Shown: positions 8,146-18,234, counted from the stretch's first letter. The stretch is DNA of 64,000 nucleotides from Leeuwenhoekiella palythoae (GCF_900130045.1 NZ_FQXT01000003.1:124001-188000), one strand, 5' to 3'. Translations and numbers: made by a program. Notes: generated from the sequence alone by a model not told the origin.

Positions 8146-8908
8146 AATAGTTTTGTATTGCCTTGGTTAATGTGGAATATAATTCTTGTTGCTCAGAAGT
8201 CTTTAAAGCCTCAAGCTGCTTTTGAATGGTTTGCGTATCGTGGCGCTTTGCCGGTCCGGTCTGGCTGTTTTCGGGACCATTTAAAAATGCTTTCTCCAGC
8301 GTTTCTTCTAATAGCGGTTTTAACAGCTCAAAAGAAACTTGATGCTGATTACAAAGTTGCGCTGCTTCGGTTAAAATATGATTGGTAAAATTATTGCTGA
8401 AAACTGCCGCTAGATGTATTGAAGCACGGTCCTTAGAATTCATCTGATGAACAGGTGCATTCAAGCTACCCAAAAGCTTTTCAAGCAATGCATAATCCTC
8501 TTGATGATTAGCTTCAAGTAAAAACGGTATTTTTCTATAATTCAGATCTTTACGCTTAGAAAATGTCTGTAAAGGATAACATACGCCAATGCGGGTTTTA
8601 GGAGCTAAAACATCCATTGCAGTACTCCCGGAAGTATGTACCAAAAGACCATTAGTGTATTGCAATTTTTCGGCGATTTCCCCAATAGCATTATCACTTA
8701 CAGCCAAAATAATTAGATCTGAATGGAAGGTATCGCTTACTTGGGTGCTTACTTCCGCAAAGGCTTTAAAGTCGGTTAATTGCGTTGTGGATCTTCCGGC
8801 AATAAACTGCAGCTTAGCGCTTTGAGACGTGCTCAAGGCTTTTGCGAGATGAAAAGCCACATTACCGGTACCAATTATTGAAACTGAAATCACGCTCCAA
8901 AAATACAT
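8135..8908 (-). CDS. Rossmann-like / DUF2520 protein
   Basis: An NAD(P)-type Rossmann domain (SIIGTGNVAFHLAKAL at the N-terminus, then IILAVSDNAIGEIAEKL) is followed by a helical DUF2520 domain (SIHLAAVFSNNFTNHI, then ALETLEKAFLNGPENSQTGP). The architecture resembles the 6-phosphogluconate/ketopantoate reductase group, but no substrate is known. An ATG at 8932 would add eight unusual residues, and a GTG at 8893 is also possible, so the start is uncertain by up to 13 codons. It is the first gene of a two-gene unit with kdsC. Confidence 0.8.
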   Translation of the reverse strand: MYFWSVISVSIIGTGNVAFHLAKALSTSQSAKLQFIAGRSTTQLTDFKAFAEVSTQVSDTFHSDLIILAVSDNAIGEIAEKLQYTNGLLVHTSGSTAMDVLAPKTRIGVCYPLQTFSKRKDLNYRKIPFLLEANHQEDYALLEKLLGSLNAPVHQMNSKDRASIHLAAVFSNNFTNHILTEAAQLCNQHQVSFELLKPLLEETLEKAFLNGPENSQTGPAKRHDTQTIQKQLEALKTSEQQELYSTLTKAIQNYYER

Positions 8909-8971
8909 AAAAACGGCAAAAACACTAGACAATAGCTGGCGTTAAAGCTTTATTAATGCTCTTTTGTTTCG

Positions 8972-8979
8972 TATCTTCG
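8972..8979 (+). promoter_or_regulatory. Probable -7 box for ccsBA
   Basis: TATCTTCG is a common variant of the TAnnTTTG box. It lies 26 bp ahead of the ATG at 9006 and would exclude the TTG at 8964 as a start, since that codon is upstream of transcription. No clear -33 TTG was found. Confidence 0.45.
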
Positions 8980-9005
8980 CGCCATCAAAAAATTGCACAT
9001 TTATC

Positions 9006-12000
9006 ATGCAAAAACGTATTGCAGATTTTCTGTTTTCTACCCGCTTAATGGCCGTTTTATTTATTGTTTATGCTGTAGCGATGGCAACCGGAACCATCCT
9101 TGACGCAGGCCAAGAAACTTCACCAACCCCATATACTCGCGAACTGGTCTATGAAGCCTGGTGGTTTGAATTAATTCACATTTTATTTATAGTCAACTTT
9201 GTTGGTAATATTTGGAAATTCAGGCTGTGGCGTAAAGAAAAATGGTCAACGCTGGTATTTCACGCCGCCTTTATTCTAATCATTTTTGGTGCAGCCTGGA
9301 CGCGGTATATTGGTTTTGAAGGGGTGATGCCAATTCGTGAGGGGGAAACTCAGAATACGTTTTTAAGTGAAAAAACATACCTCAATGTCTTTATTGACGG
9401 GGAACGCGACGGTGCTCCTATGCGAAGAAAACTCGAGCCGAAGCGTCTGAATTTATCTACACGTTTAGATAACAGCTTTGACTGGGAAACCGATTTTGAC
9501 GGAAAACCGGTAACTATTTCTTTTTCAAAATTCATAGATGGGGCAGAAGAAGGCCTTATCGAAACTACTGATGGAAAAGCCCAATTGAAAATCGTTGAAG
9601 CCGGAGATGGACAGCGACACGAGCATTATCTTGAAGAAGGGCAAGTGGCGAGTATTCACAATATGCTTTTTGCGCTAAATCAACCTACAGAGGGTGCGAT
9701 CAATATTGGTTATGATGGTGAGAATTATACGATTGATACGCCTTTTGAAGGAAGCACGCGGGTAATGGCAACGCAAACCGATTATGCAGTTGCTAAAGAC
9801 AGTGTGCAAGAGCTTAAACTACGCGCACTGTATCAATTGGGCGGGATGCAGTTTGTGATTCCTGATCCCGTGATCAAAGGAACAAACGGGATTGTTGAAG
9901 CTTTTCCAAAGCAAAAAGGTCAGGCAGATGCGCTTTTTGTAACCGTGACTACACCAGATGGTCAGGAAACTGTAGGCCTGTTAGGAGGAAAAGGTTATAA
10001 CAACGAGATGGTATCTACAGATATTGGTGATCTTAAATTTCATATGGCCTATGGAAGCTTAGCTCAGGAACTTCCGTTTTCAATAAAGCTGAATGATTTT
10101 ATCGCTGAGCGCTATCCCGGAACGACCAATGTGTACTCTTCTTATGAGAGCGAGATCACAGTAATTAACGGTCCGCAGGACACTTTTGACTATGATATTT
10201 ATATGAATCACGTACTGGATCACAAGGGCTATCGCTTTTTTCAAGCGAGTTTTGATCCTGACGAACTGGGTACTGTTCTTTCGGTAAATCACGATATGGT
10301 AGGAACTTGGATCACGTACATTGGGTATTTTTTATTGTATCTAGGTCTAATGATCATTCTTTTTGATAAAGGAAGTCGTTTTGGCGATCTCAAAATGCGT
10401 TTAGATAAAGTAAAGTCTAAAAAGGCTAAACTTAGTGTTATTGCTGCTGTGATCGCTTTCAGCGGAACGGCCTTACACGCGCAGGAACAAGAAGTGGTCG
10501 TTGAAAATGGAAACACTAAGGTGGTTGAAGAGCAACCGGAGGATTTTATTCCGGGGACGGCTGCAATTGCTGAAGAAACGCAGCACACTGTGCCTACAGC
10601 GCAGCAGATCGACTCGGTTTTGATGGCCAATAAAGTACCTGCGGAAGAAGCTGCAAAGTTTGGTAAATTGGTAATTCAGGATGATGGCGGGCGTATGATG
10701 CCTGTGAATACTTTTTCCAGCAAACTTCTAAGAAAACTCAGCCGAAGCGACAAGTATCAAGGACTTACAGCAGATCAGGTTTTTCTATCTATGGTTGAAA
10801 CTCCATTTTTCTGGTATAATGTAGATCTTATTTATCTAAAACCGGCTAACGATAGTTTACGTGGAATAATCGGTGTTCCTAAAGATCAGAAGTATGTGAG
10901 TGCTTTGGATTTTATAGATAATATGGGGCGCAACAAACTTGATCCTTATATAACCGCGGCTTATCAGGCGGAAGTTAAAAACAGTTTTGACAAAGATTTT
11001 ATTGACATTGCAGAACGTTTAGGTCTCCTCAATCGCGCAGTAAGTGGAGAAATTCTTAAAATCTTTCCGCTGGTAAATGACGAGAATAACAAATGGGTTT
11101 CTTACCCAGAACTTAATGAGTCTGGTTTTAAAGGGATGGACTCATTATACACCAAACAGATTTTACCGCTTTATTTTTCCGCTTTGCGAGAAGGCAATGA
11201 GAGCGGGGATTTTTCAAAAGCTGATACGTTTTTGAAGAGCATAAAGAGTTTCCAAGAAAAATACGGAAGTGCTGTTATTCCTTCTCAGAATAAAGTGGAT
11301 GCCGAAGTTTTCTATAACAAACACGACATTTTTACCAAGTTGTATTGGATGTATTTATTGGCCAGTGTAGTCATGTTTGTTTTTGTGATCATTCGTATTT
11401 TTAAAGACAACCGCTTTATTAAAACTATGGTACGTCTTAGCGGTTTGGCTGTAGGCATCTTGTTTGCCTTACACACTGCCGGACTTATCTGGCGCTGGTA
11501 TATTTCGGGGCACGCGCCTTGGAGTGACGCTTATGAATCGATCCTATACGTAGGTTGGGCTACAATGTTCTTTGGATTGGCTTTCGGTAGAAAGAGTTCG
11601 CTTACCATTGCGAGTACGGCTTTTGTTGCCGGTTTTATTCTTTGGGGAGCGAGTATGAACTGGTTGAACCCTGCGATCTCTAACCTGCAACCGGTACTTG
11701 ATAGTTACTGGTTGATGATTCACGTAGCGGTGATCGTTGCGAGTTATGGCCCGTTTACGTTAGGAATGATTTTAGGAATTGTTTCGTTGCTCTTGATGCT
11801 TTTGACTAACTCAAAGAATAAGAAGCGTATGGAGCTAAATATTAAAGAACTTACCATTATTAATGAGATGGCTCTAACCGTTGGTCTTGTCATGCTAACC
11901 ATAGGAAACTTCTTAGGTGGCCAATGGGCTAACGAAAGTTGGGGACGTTATTGGGGATGGGATCCTAAAGAAACTTGGGCACTGATCAGTATTATGGTGT

Positions 12001-12248
12001 ACGCCTTTGTAATCCATATGCGCTTAGTTCCTGGTCTTCGAGGAAGATGGTTTTTCAACTTAATGGCCGTCTTAGCTTACGGAAGTATTTTGATGACCTA
12101 TTTTGGCGTGAATTTCTGGCTATCAGGATTACACAGTTATGCTAGTGGTGACAACATCTTAAACCTGAATAAGGCTATTTGTATTTTTGCAGGAGTGATC
12201 GTTTTTGCACTTCTGGCATATCCTAAATACAAGAAGTTTTACAAATAA
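9006..12248 (+). CDS. ccsBA: Cytochrome c biogenesis protein CcsBA (ResB-CcsA fusion)
   Basis: A fused system II cytochrome c synthetase of 1080 residues. The ResB half has four transmembrane helices, the first near residues 13-31 and the others near 50-70, 85-105 and about 420-445, around a large periplasmic domain. The CcsA half begins near 790, with the conserved HTAGLIWRWYISGHAPW segment and the haem-handling WWD-type motif NESWGRYWGWDPKETW near 985. The complex exports haem and attaches it to CxxCH motifs of c-type cytochromes. The ATG at 9006 (MQKRIADFLFSTR) is chosen over the TTG at 8964 because the promoter box overlaps the extension. It is convergent with fumC and shares its terminator. 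Confidence 0.93.
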   Translation: MQKRIADFLFSTRLMAVLFIVYAVAMATGTILDAGQETSPTPYTRELVYEAWWFELIHILFIVNFVGNIWKFRLWRKEKWSTLVFHAAFILIIFGAAWTRYIGFEGVMPIREGETQNTFLSEKTYLNVFIDGERDGAPMRRKLEPKRLNLSTRLDNSFDWETDFDGKPVTISFSKFIDGAEEGLIETTDGKAQLKIVEAGDGQRHEHYLEEGQVASIHNMLFALNQPTEGAINIGYDGENYTIDTPFEGSTRVMATQTDYAVAKDSVQELKLRALYQLGGMQFVIPDPVIKGTNGIVEAFPKQKGQADALFVTVTTPDGQETVGLLGGKGYNNEMVSTDIGDLKFHMAYGSLAQELPFSIKLNDFIAERYPGTTNVYSSYESEITVINGPQDTFDYDIYMNHVLDHKGYRFFQASFDPDELGTVLSVNHDMVGTWITYIGYFLLYLGLMIILFDKGSRFGDLKMRLDKVKSKKAKLSVIAAVIAFSGTALHAQEQEVVVENGNTKVVEEQPEDFIPGTAAIAEETQHTVPTAQQIDSVLMANKVPAEEAAKFGKLVIQDDGGRMMPVNTFSSKLLRKLSRSDKYQGLTADQVFLSMVETPFFWYNVDLIYLKPANDSLRGIIGVPKDQKYVSALDFIDNMGRNKLDPYITAAYQAEVKNSFDKDFIDIAERLGLLNRAVSGEILKIFPLVNDENNKWVSYPELNESGFKGMDSLYTKQILPLYFSALREGNESGDFSKADTFLKSIKSFQEKYGSAVIPSQNKVDAEVFYNKHDIFTKLYWMYLLASVVMFVFVIIRIFKDNRFIKTMVRLSGLAVGILFALHTAGLIWRWYISGHAPWSDAYESILYVGWATMFFGLAFGRKSSLTIASTAFVAGFILWGASMNWLNPAISNLQPVLDSYWLMIHVAVIVASYGPFTLGMILGIVSLLLMLLTNSKNKKRMELNIKELTIINEMALTVGLVMLTIGNFLGGQWANESWGRYWGWDPKETWALISIMVYAFVIHMRLVPGLRGRWFFNLMAVLAYGSILMTYFGVNFWLSGLHSYASGDNILNLNKAICIFAGVIVFALLAYPKYKKFYK

Positions 12249-12266
12249 GAATTTACCGAATAAGCA

Positions 12267-12304
12267 TAAAAAAAGGAAGCATTGCAAAATGCTTCCTTTT
12301 TTAG
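12267..12304. terminator. Bidirectional terminator between ccsBA and fumC
   Basis: AAAAGGAAGCATT (12271-12283) pairs perfectly with AATGCTTCCTTTT (12288-12300) over a 4-nt loop. A-runs and T-runs flank both sides, so it can stop both convergent transcripts. Confidence 0.85.
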
Positions 12305-12321
12305 TTTTATAAACTTTGTGA

Positions 12322-13716
12322 CTAGAGTTCGCCTACCATATCTTCAGGTTTTACCCACTCGTCAAATTCTTCGGGAGTGACGTAACCAAGATTAACAGCT
12401 TCTTCACGCAATGTAGTACCGTTCTCGTGTGCAGTATTTGCAATTTCAGCAGCTTTATAATAACCTATTTTGGTATTTAAAGCGGTAACCAGCATCAGCG
12501 AGTTTTCAAGCATTGTTTTGATACGCGGATGATTCGGTTCAATTCCGGCAGCACAATGCTCTTCAAATGAAGCGCATGCATCTCCTATAAGTTGCGCACT
12601 ATGTAAAAAGTTGGCAGCCATCACCGGTTTAAATACGTTAAGTTCGTACTGTCCTTGCATTCCGCCTACAGCAATTGCCATATCATTACCAACTACCTGA
12701 GCACAAACCATTGTTAGTGCTTCACATTGTGTAGGATTTACTTTCCCTGGCATAATAGAAGATCCCGGTTCATTTGCCGGAATGATAATCTCACCAATTC
12801 CTGAGCGTGGTCCGCTGGCAAGCAAACGAATATCATTTGCGATTTTATTGAGGGAAACGGCAAGTTGTTTCAAAGCACCGTGAGACTCCACAATAGCATC
12901 GTGGGCTGCAAGCGCTTCAAACTTATTATCTGCAGTTTTAAAAGGCTGTTCTGTGAATTTAGCAATATAATCCGCTACTAATTTTGCATAACCTTTTGGC
13001 GTGTTTAAACCTGTTCCTACAGCAGTTCCGCCAAGGGCAAGTTCAGACAAATGGTCCAAAGTGTGCTCAAGAGCTTTAATACCGTGGTCTAATTGAGAAA
13101 CGTATCCCGAAAATTCCTGACCTAAGGTTAGGGGTGTAGCGTCCATTAAATGGGTACGACCAATTTTTACCACTTCGCGGAAATCATCTGATTTCTTTTT
13201 AAGCGTATTTCTTAGTTTGATCACTCCCGGAAGAGTAACTTCCATTACCTTTTTATAGGCTGCGATATGCATCCCGGTAGGGAAGGTATCATTAGAAGAT
13301 TGTGATTTATTCACATCATCATTAGGCTGAAGGGTTTTATCGCCCTCACCTAATTTTTTTCCGGCAAGAATATGAGCGCGGTTGGCGATCACCTCGTTCA
13401 CATTCATATTACTTTGAGTCCCCGAACCGGTTTGCCAGATGACTAACGGAAACTGATCGTCGTGTTTTCCTTCTAAAATCTCATCACAAACCTGAGCGAT
13501 AAGATCGCGTTTTTCTTCAGCTAGAACACCTAATTCGTGATTGGTGTAAGCTGCAGCTTTCTTCAGATAAGCAAAACCGTAAACGATCTCTAAAGGCATC
13601 GAAGCGGGATTACCAATTTTAAAATTGTTGCGGGAACGTTCTGTTTGCGCACCCCAGATTTTATCTGCCGGAACCTTAACTTCGCCCAGCGTATCTTTTT
13701 CTATTCTATAATCCAT
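12322..13716 (-). CDS. fumC: Class II fumarate hydratase
   Basis: A 464-residue fumarase C, the usual length, interconverting fumarate and malate in the TCA cycle without a metal cofactor. The superfamily signature [15 protein letters not shown] is near residue 320, and the substrate-site segments [11 protein letters not shown] (about 98-108) and TGMHIAAY with SSNDTFP are intact, as is [10 protein letters not shown]. It stands alone on the minus strand. A TACTTTTG -7 box lies 23 bp upstream of the start. Confidence 0.96.
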   Translation of the reverse strand: MDYRIEKDTLGEVKVPADKIWGAQTERSRNNFKIGNPASMPLEIVYGFAYLKKAAAYTNHELGVLAEEKRDLIAQVCDEILEGKHDDQFPLVIWQTGSGTQSNMNVNEVIANRAHILAGKKLGEGDKTLQPNDDVNKSQSSNDTFPTGMHIAAYKKVMEVTLPGVIKLRNTLKKKSDDFREVVKIGRTHLMDATPLTLGQEFSGYVSQLDHGIKALEHTLDHLSELALGGTAVGTGLNTPKGYAKLVADYIAKFTEQPFKTADNKFEALAAHDAIVESHGALKQLAVSLNKIANDIRLLASGPRSGIGEIIIPANEPGSSIMPGKVNPTQCEALTMVCAQVVGNDMAIAVGGMQGQYELNVFKPVMAANFLHSAQLIGDACASFEEHCAAGIEPNHPRIKTMLENSLMLVTALNTKIGYYKAAEIANTAHENGTTLREEAVNLGYVTPEEFDEWVKPEDMVGEL

Positions 13717-13738
13717 TTTGGTTATTTTAGTAGTTCTA

Positions 13739-13746
13739 CAAAAGTA
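13739..13746 (-). promoter_or_regulatory. -7 box of the fumC promoter
   Basis: The minus strand reads TACTTTTG, a full match to TAnnTTTG, and leaves a leader of about 15-20 nt before the ATG at 13716. The -33 region has no clear TTG. Confidence 0.5.
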
Positions 13747-13811
13747 AAGGTTTGCGTATAATTACTATCGATTGCAGCTGTTATAAATATGTTTATAACT
13801 TCAAATTTCTG

Positions 13812-13843
13812 TTGTGTATTTTAAACAAGAATACTTAAATTTG
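13812..13843 (+). promoter_or_regulatory. Promoter of the small membrane protein gene
   Basis: TTG at 13812-13814, a 21-bp gap and TAAATTTG at 13836-13843 form a good Bacteroidota promoter. It lies downstream of a possible ATG at 13814 and so sets the real start at 13865. Confidence 0.6.
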
Positions 13844-13864
13844 CAACCAGACAAAAACCATATT

Positions 13865-14035
13865 ATGTTTGAATTTGATCAATACTTAGGCTTCTTAGCA
13901 TTTTTAACCATCGCAACCATGGGATTTTGGTTAATGATATTTTTAGTATCTATTCTACCTTATTGGATTGGTGGAGCGTTTGTAGAGCGAATGAAAGAAA
14001 TTCGTGAGAAGAAAAAATTAGAACGCGGAAATTAA
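13865..14035 (+). CDS. Small single-pass membrane protein
   Basis: A 56-residue protein starting MFEFDQYLGFLAFLTIATMG. It has one or two hydrophobic helices (about 8-42, LAFLTIATMG then MIFLVSILPYWIGG) followed by a charged cytoplasmic tail (ERMKEIREKKKLERGN). An in-frame ATG at 13814 would add 17 residues but lies upstream of the promoter -7 box, so the shorter form is preferred. Such tails are often seen in small helper subunits of membrane complexes, but no family is recognised. Confidence 0.65.
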   Translation: MFEFDQYLGFLAFLTIATMGFWLMIFLVSILPYWIGGAFVERMKEIREKKKLERGN

Positions 14036-14062
14036 TAAGTATTACTCGATATAATTTTAAGT

Positions 14063-14096
14063 AAAAAACCTGCTTCAATCTGAAGCAGGTTTTTTT
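14063..14096 (+). terminator. Terminator after the small membrane protein gene
   Basis: AACCTGCTTCA pairs with TGAAGCAGGTT over a 3-nt loop, followed by a T run (14091-14096). Confidence 0.85.
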
Positions 14097-14120
14097 ATGC
14101 ATTTATTTTTCTTTGCTATA

Positions 14121-14155
14121 AAAAAAACAAAGCCATTTCTTGCGAAATGGCTTTG
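14121..14155 (-). terminator. Terminator of the outer-membrane receptor gene
   Basis: CAAAGCCATTTC (14128-14139) pairs with GAAATGGCTTTG (14144-14155) over a 4-nt loop. On the minus strand a run of seven or more T follows. Confidence 0.85.
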
Positions 14156-14183
14156 CGTCATTGAAGGGAAATGAAAGGGTATT

Positions 14184-16694
14184 TTAACTTTGGTAATCTC
14201 CCTCGTTGTCATCGTCATTGACAGGAGATTTTCTATTGTTTTGTCTATCATTCTTACGCTGGTTGAAGCGATACACAAATGATAAGTTGATTTGTCTTTG
14301 TCTCCACTGAAACTGACTGTCTCTGGTAAAAAGATCGTTAGTCGTTATTTGACTACGCTTTCTTCCGTTAAACAAATCGCTTACGTTCATAGAGATGGTC
14401 GCTTTTTCATCAAATAAATCTTTACTCAACGCCATATCTACAGAAAGGATGCCGTCTGTATCGGACTGCGCGTTTTGAGCAGCACCACGGTAGAATGCAT
14501 TGGTTTGCCAATCTATACTCCAAGGAAGTGAAACTTTGGAGCTAAAGCGTGCAAAATAGCTGGTGTTTTTAGCGCTATAGTCTACATCATTAAAGAATCC
14601 TTCAGTATTAAACTGGAAGAAGTTAAAGCTACCGTTAAGACGTAACCATTTCGCCGGATTGTATAAAAGTCCTAATTCAGCACCAATACGCTCGTTGCTT
14701 GATAGGTTTACCGGAATACTTCTAATTACCGTATTACCATTAGTGTTTGAACCTTGTCCTTGAAGCTCAATGATTTCTTCAACCACCTCAAAAGATTCTG
14801 TTTCTCTCTGAAAATATACAGATGAAGTCAAGGTTAACTTGTCCCAGCGCTTTAAATAACCTAAGTCATAAGCATTTGCAAAAGCCGGTTGTAAATTAGG
14901 ATTCCCTTGAAATACGTTGTTACGGCTGCTTCTATCCGGGAACGGATTTAAGAACCAACCTCTTGGTCTGTTGATACGACGGTTATAACCTAATGTAATA
15001 TTCTCACGTTCGTTAAGTTCGTAGGTAACATTTAAAGTAGGGAAGAGGCCTAGATAATTATTGTCAAAATCAGTGTTGATCTCAAAGCCATAGATATCTT
15101 GCAATTCAGCTTCGGTTAAAGCAGAACCGATCTTACCTTTCAATTGAGTATTTTCTAAACGTAAACCGGCAAGAACAGAGAAGTCTCCAAACTTGCTTCC
15201 TAATTGCGTATACACCGCATTTACATTTTCAGTATAATCAAAAACGTTCGTCAAAGTATCATTTTGAACAAAATTGTTTGAGTTTGCAATTTGCTCTTGG
15301 TTTACGCGGTAATCTGTGATTTCGTTTTCAAAATTTCCGCGGTATCCTGCTTCAAACTGCGCACCTTCACCAAAAGGAAGCACATAATCTGCTTGAATTA
15401 AATACTCATCTTGCTTCTCAATACTCAATAAACGCTCTGCAATTATAGGGTCTGTATTTTCAGAATCAAAAGTGATATCCTCATTTATGAGCGTGTTTTG
15501 CGTTTGATCACTAGTAGCATACTGTAAATCTGCTGTCAACTGATGCCCCTCGTCATTAAAACGGTTGATGTAGTTTAAAGAGAATTGATAGCGATCATCT
15601 TTTTCTTTCTGACGTTCTATACGTGAGGTTTCTAAAACACGTGAAGAATTATTAAAACTCTGGGTAAGGTTTGTAGTTTCATCTACGTCATTTCCGTTTC
15701 TATAGAAAACAGTACCGGTGATTGAAGATTGATCGTCTAAATAATATTCCAAACCTAAATTGGTATTGAATCCACGGTTTAAGCGCTGAATGTCGCGATC
15801 TTCAATGATACGCTCGTAAGTAGGCGTGATCTCGTCTGTGGTATTGTAGCGGGTGTCAAAATATCCATTTCCCGGAGAACTTGAATATCTGTAACCTGTA
15901 GTATTAAAAATGTTGAATTTTTCGGTGCGCAGGTTCAAGTTGGCAGAAATACTAGCCAAATCAGGATTTCCTAAACTACCGTTGATCGAACCGTTAAATC
16001 CAAGTGTTTTTTCTTTACGTAAAATAATGTTCAAGATTCCCGCAGTACCTTCAGCATCGTAACGTGCAGAAGGAGAAGTGATCACTTCAACGCGTTCAAT
16101 AGCATCTGCCGGAAGTTGTCTAAGCACATCGGTAGAACCATAACCCGCAATTGCCGAAGGTTTACCGTTGATCAAGATACGTACGTTTTCATTACCACGT
16201 AAACTGATGCTTCCTTCTACATCAACAGATACTGAAGGAACGTTGTTAAGAGCGTCACTCACTGTACCACCGGCGGTAGTAAGGTCCTTACCAATATTGT
16301 AGATCTTTTTGTCTAAACGAATGTCTACTGTAGTGGTTTCTGCAACTACAGTAACTTCATCTAAGTCTGAAGCAGCAAATTCTAATTGAACGGTCCCTAA
16401 ATTAAGGTCGCCATTTATAGTTTTGTTTAAAATAATGGGCTGAAAAGAGATGTACTCGATTTTAATGGTGTAGCTCCCTTGCGGAACTTCAACACGAAAA
16501 TTACCGTCCATATCGGTAATTCCTCCTTCAACATCTTGAGCGTCATTGGCATCGGTAACTGTTACCGTTGCATATTCTAAAGGGATACCGGCATCTTTAT
16601 CTGTTACAGTACCGGTAATGGCATAGTTAGTAGATTGAGAAAAGCCCAATGCGGTACAGAAACACATTAGGGCAAATAGAAATTTGTTTTTCAT
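14184..16694 (-). CDS. TonB-dependent-receptor-like outer-membrane beta-barrel protein
   Basis: An 836-residue protein with a signal peptide (MKNKFLFALMCFCTALGFSQ). Residues about 25-105 form a carboxypeptidase-regulatory-like (CarboxypepD_reg) beta-sandwich, about 120-225 form a plug (SDALNNVPSVSVDVEGSISL, RGNENVRILINGKPSAI), and the rest is a large barrel of the OMP_b-brl_3 type. The family is found throughout Bacteroidota; its cargo is mostly unknown, and no SusD partner lies beside it. It stands alone between two terminators, so the substrate cannot be guessed from neighbours. Confidence 0.88.
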   Translation of the reverse strand: MKNKFLFALMCFCTALGFSQSTNYAITGTVTDKDAGIPLEYATVTVTDANDAQDVEGGITDMDGNFRVEVPQGSYTIKIEYISFQPIILNKTINGDLNLGTVQLEFAASDLDEVTVVAETTTVDIRLDKKIYNIGKDLTTAGGTVSDALNNVPSVSVDVEGSISLRGNENVRILINGKPSAIAGYGSTDVLRQLPADAIERVEVITSPSARYDAEGTAGILNIILRKEKTLGFNGSINGSLGNPDLASISANLNLRTEKFNIFNTTGYRYSSSPGNGYFDTRYNTTDEITPTYERIIEDRDIQRLNRGFNTNLGLEYYLDDQSSITGTVFYRNGNDVDETTNLTQSFNNSSRVLETSRIERQKEKDDRYQFSLNYINRFNDEGHQLTADLQYATSDQTQNTLINEDITFDSENTDPIIAERLLSIEKQDEYLIQADYVLPFGEGAQFEAGYRGNFENEITDYRVNQEQIANSNNFVQNDTLTNVFDYTENVNAVYTQLGSKFGDFSVLAGLRLENTQLKGKIGSALTEAELQDIYGFEINTDFDNNYLGLFPTLNVTYELNERENITLGYNRRINRPRGWFLNPFPDRSSRNNVFQGNPNLQPAFANAYDLGYLKRWDKLTLTSSVYFQRETESFEVVEEIIELQGQGSNTNGNTVIRSIPVNLSSNERIGAELGLLYNPAKWLRLNGSFNFFQFNTEGFFNDVDYSAKNTSYFARFSSKVSLPWSIDWQTNAFYRGAAQNAQSDTDGILSVDMALSKDLFDEKATISMNVSDLFNGRKRSQITTNDLFTRDSQFQWRQRQINLSFVYRFNQRKNDRQNNRKSPVNDDDNEGDYQS

Positions 16695-16780
16695 AGTCGT
16701 TTTAAGGTTTCGGTTGTTAGACTATGAGAACAAATAAGGTTTAATCGAAGCGGGTTAAAATATTGTTAAAGTAAAACGAT

Positions 16781-17125
16781 TTATCTTAACAGCTTCTTAA
16801 TGTCTTCCGGAGGTCTTCCTAAAACCGCCTGATTATCAAGAATTACGATAGGTCTCTCTATTAATTTAGGGTGATCTACCATTGCTTGAATAATTTCTTC
16901 ATCAGTCAATTCTTTTCCTTTAAACTGATCTTTCCAGATGGCTTCATTCTTGCGCACCAGAGCAATAGGTTCAATTTTTAGTTTACCAATTATCGCGGCA
17001 AGCTCGATGTAGGAGGGAGGCGTATCTAGATATTTAACAATGTCAAATTCTTTTCCTGATTCTTCAAGAATGGCGAGTCCTTCTCGACTTTTTCTACAAC
17101 GTGGATTATGATATATTTTAAGCAT
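16781..17125 (-). CDS. arsC: ArsC-family arsenate reductase
   Basis: A 114-residue thioredoxin-fold protein of the glutaredoxin-linked ArsC type. The catalytic Cys10 is in YHNPRCRKSREGL, and the substrate-binding stretch RPIVILDNQAVLGRPPE (about residues 91-107) is intact. The family reduces arsenate to arsenite, though relatives such as Spx and YffB have other roles. It starts 2 bp after prfB ends, so the two are co-transcribed; no arsenite pump or ArsR is nearby, so the in vivo role may not be arsenic resistance. Confidence 0.85.
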   Translation of the reverse strand: MLKIYHNPRCRKSREGLAILEESGKEFDIVKYLDTPPSYIELAAIIGKLKIEPIALVRKNEAIWKDQFKGKELTDEEIIQAMVDHPKLIERPIVILDNQAVLGRPPEDIKKLLR

Positions 17126-17127
17126 AA

Positions 17128-18234
17128 TTATAATTCGTTACTGGTTTCTTTTTGACCGGTCATCATCAAATAGGCTTTTAAGAAGCTATCAATATCGCCA
17201 TCTAGAACGGCATCGGTGTTTCCGGTTTCTTCTCCGGTACGTACATCCTTAATAAGTTTGTATGGGTGTAAGACATAGTTGCGTATTTGCGATCCCCACT
17301 CAATGCTTTTCTTCTCAGCTTCAATTTCATCACGCGCCGCCTGGCGTTTTTTCAGTTCGATTTCATACAACTGCGATTTCAGCATTTGCATAGCTTTCTC
17401 GCGGTTTTCAAGCTGTGATCGCGTTTCACTATTGTGAATCACGATTCCGGTAGGGTGATGCGTCAAAATGGCTTTAGTTTCAACTTTATTTACATTTTGC
17501 CCTCCGGCACCTGAAGATCGTGCGAAATCCCAGCTGATATCCGCCGGATTGATATCAATCTCAATACTGTCATCGGCTAAGGGATACACATATACCGAAG
17601 CAAATGAAGTATGTCTTTTAGCATTACTATCAAAGGGTGAAATACGTACCAAACGGTGTACACCATTTTCACTTTTTAACCAGCCAAAAGCATAAGCACC
17701 ATCAATCTCTAAAGTAACGGTTTTGATTCCGGCGACATCACCTTCCTGATAATTGAGTTCTTTAACTTTAAAGCCGTTTTTTTCACTCCACATTAGGTAC
17801 ATACGCATCAGCATAGAAGCCCAATCACAACTTTCGGTGCCGCCGGCACCCGCGGTGATTTGTAACACAGCGCTCAAATCATCTCCCTCATCAGAGAGCA
17901 TATTTTTGAACTCCATATCCTCAATAAGTTTTACTGCTTTATCGTATTGTTTTACAACATCTTCTTCAGAGGCTTCACCTTCTTTGTGAAACTCGAGCAT
18001 TACCTCAAGATCTTCGGTAAGCGCTATGGCTTGTTCGTAATTCTTAACCCAATTCTTTTTTTCGCGAAGCGTACGCATAAACTGCTCCGCTTCCTTAGGG
18101 TCATTCCAAAAATTAGGATCAAAAGTTTTCTCTTCTTCGTTCTGTATTTCTACTCGTTTCTGATCTATTCCCAAGTGAATTTTAAGCGCGTCAAGGCGCT
18201 GCACAAGATCTTTGATCTGATCGCTCGTTATCAT
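17128..18234 (-). CDS. prfB: Peptide chain release factor 2
   Basis: A 368-residue RF2, which frees finished proteins at UGA and UAA. The GGQ catalytic motif (GAGGQNVNK) is at about 244-246, and the SPF anticodon-like tripeptide is in RISPFDSNAKRHTS. In many bacteria RF2 synthesis needs a +1 frameshift at an in-frame UGA near codon 26; here the reading frame is unbroken through that point (LKIHLGIDQKRVEIQ, with TTGGGAATAGAT at the site), so this autoregulation is absent. It is followed within 2 bp by arsC. Confidence 0.96.
   Translation of the reverse strand: MITSDQIKDLVQRLDALKIHLGIDQKRVEIQNEEEKTFDPNFWNDPKEAEQFMRTLREKKNWVKNYEQAIALTEDLEVMLEFHKEGEASEEDVVKQYDKAVKLIEDMEFKNMLSDEGDDLSAVLQITAGAGGTESCDWASMLMRMYLMWSEKNGFKVKELNYQEGDVAGIKTVTLEIDGAYAFGWLKSENGVHRLVRISPFDSNAKRHTSFASVYVYPLADDSIEIDINPADISWDFARSSGAGGQNVNKVETKAILTHHPTGIVIHNSETRSQLENREKAMQMLKSQLYEIELKKRQAARDEIEAEKKSIEWGSQIRNYVLHPYKLIKDVRTGEETGNTDAVLDGDIDSFLKAYLMMTGQKETSNEL

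Noticed and set aside
8964-9005. 14-codon N-terminal extension of CcsBA from TTG at 8964
   Set aside because: The promoter -7 box overlaps it, so it is not transcribed.
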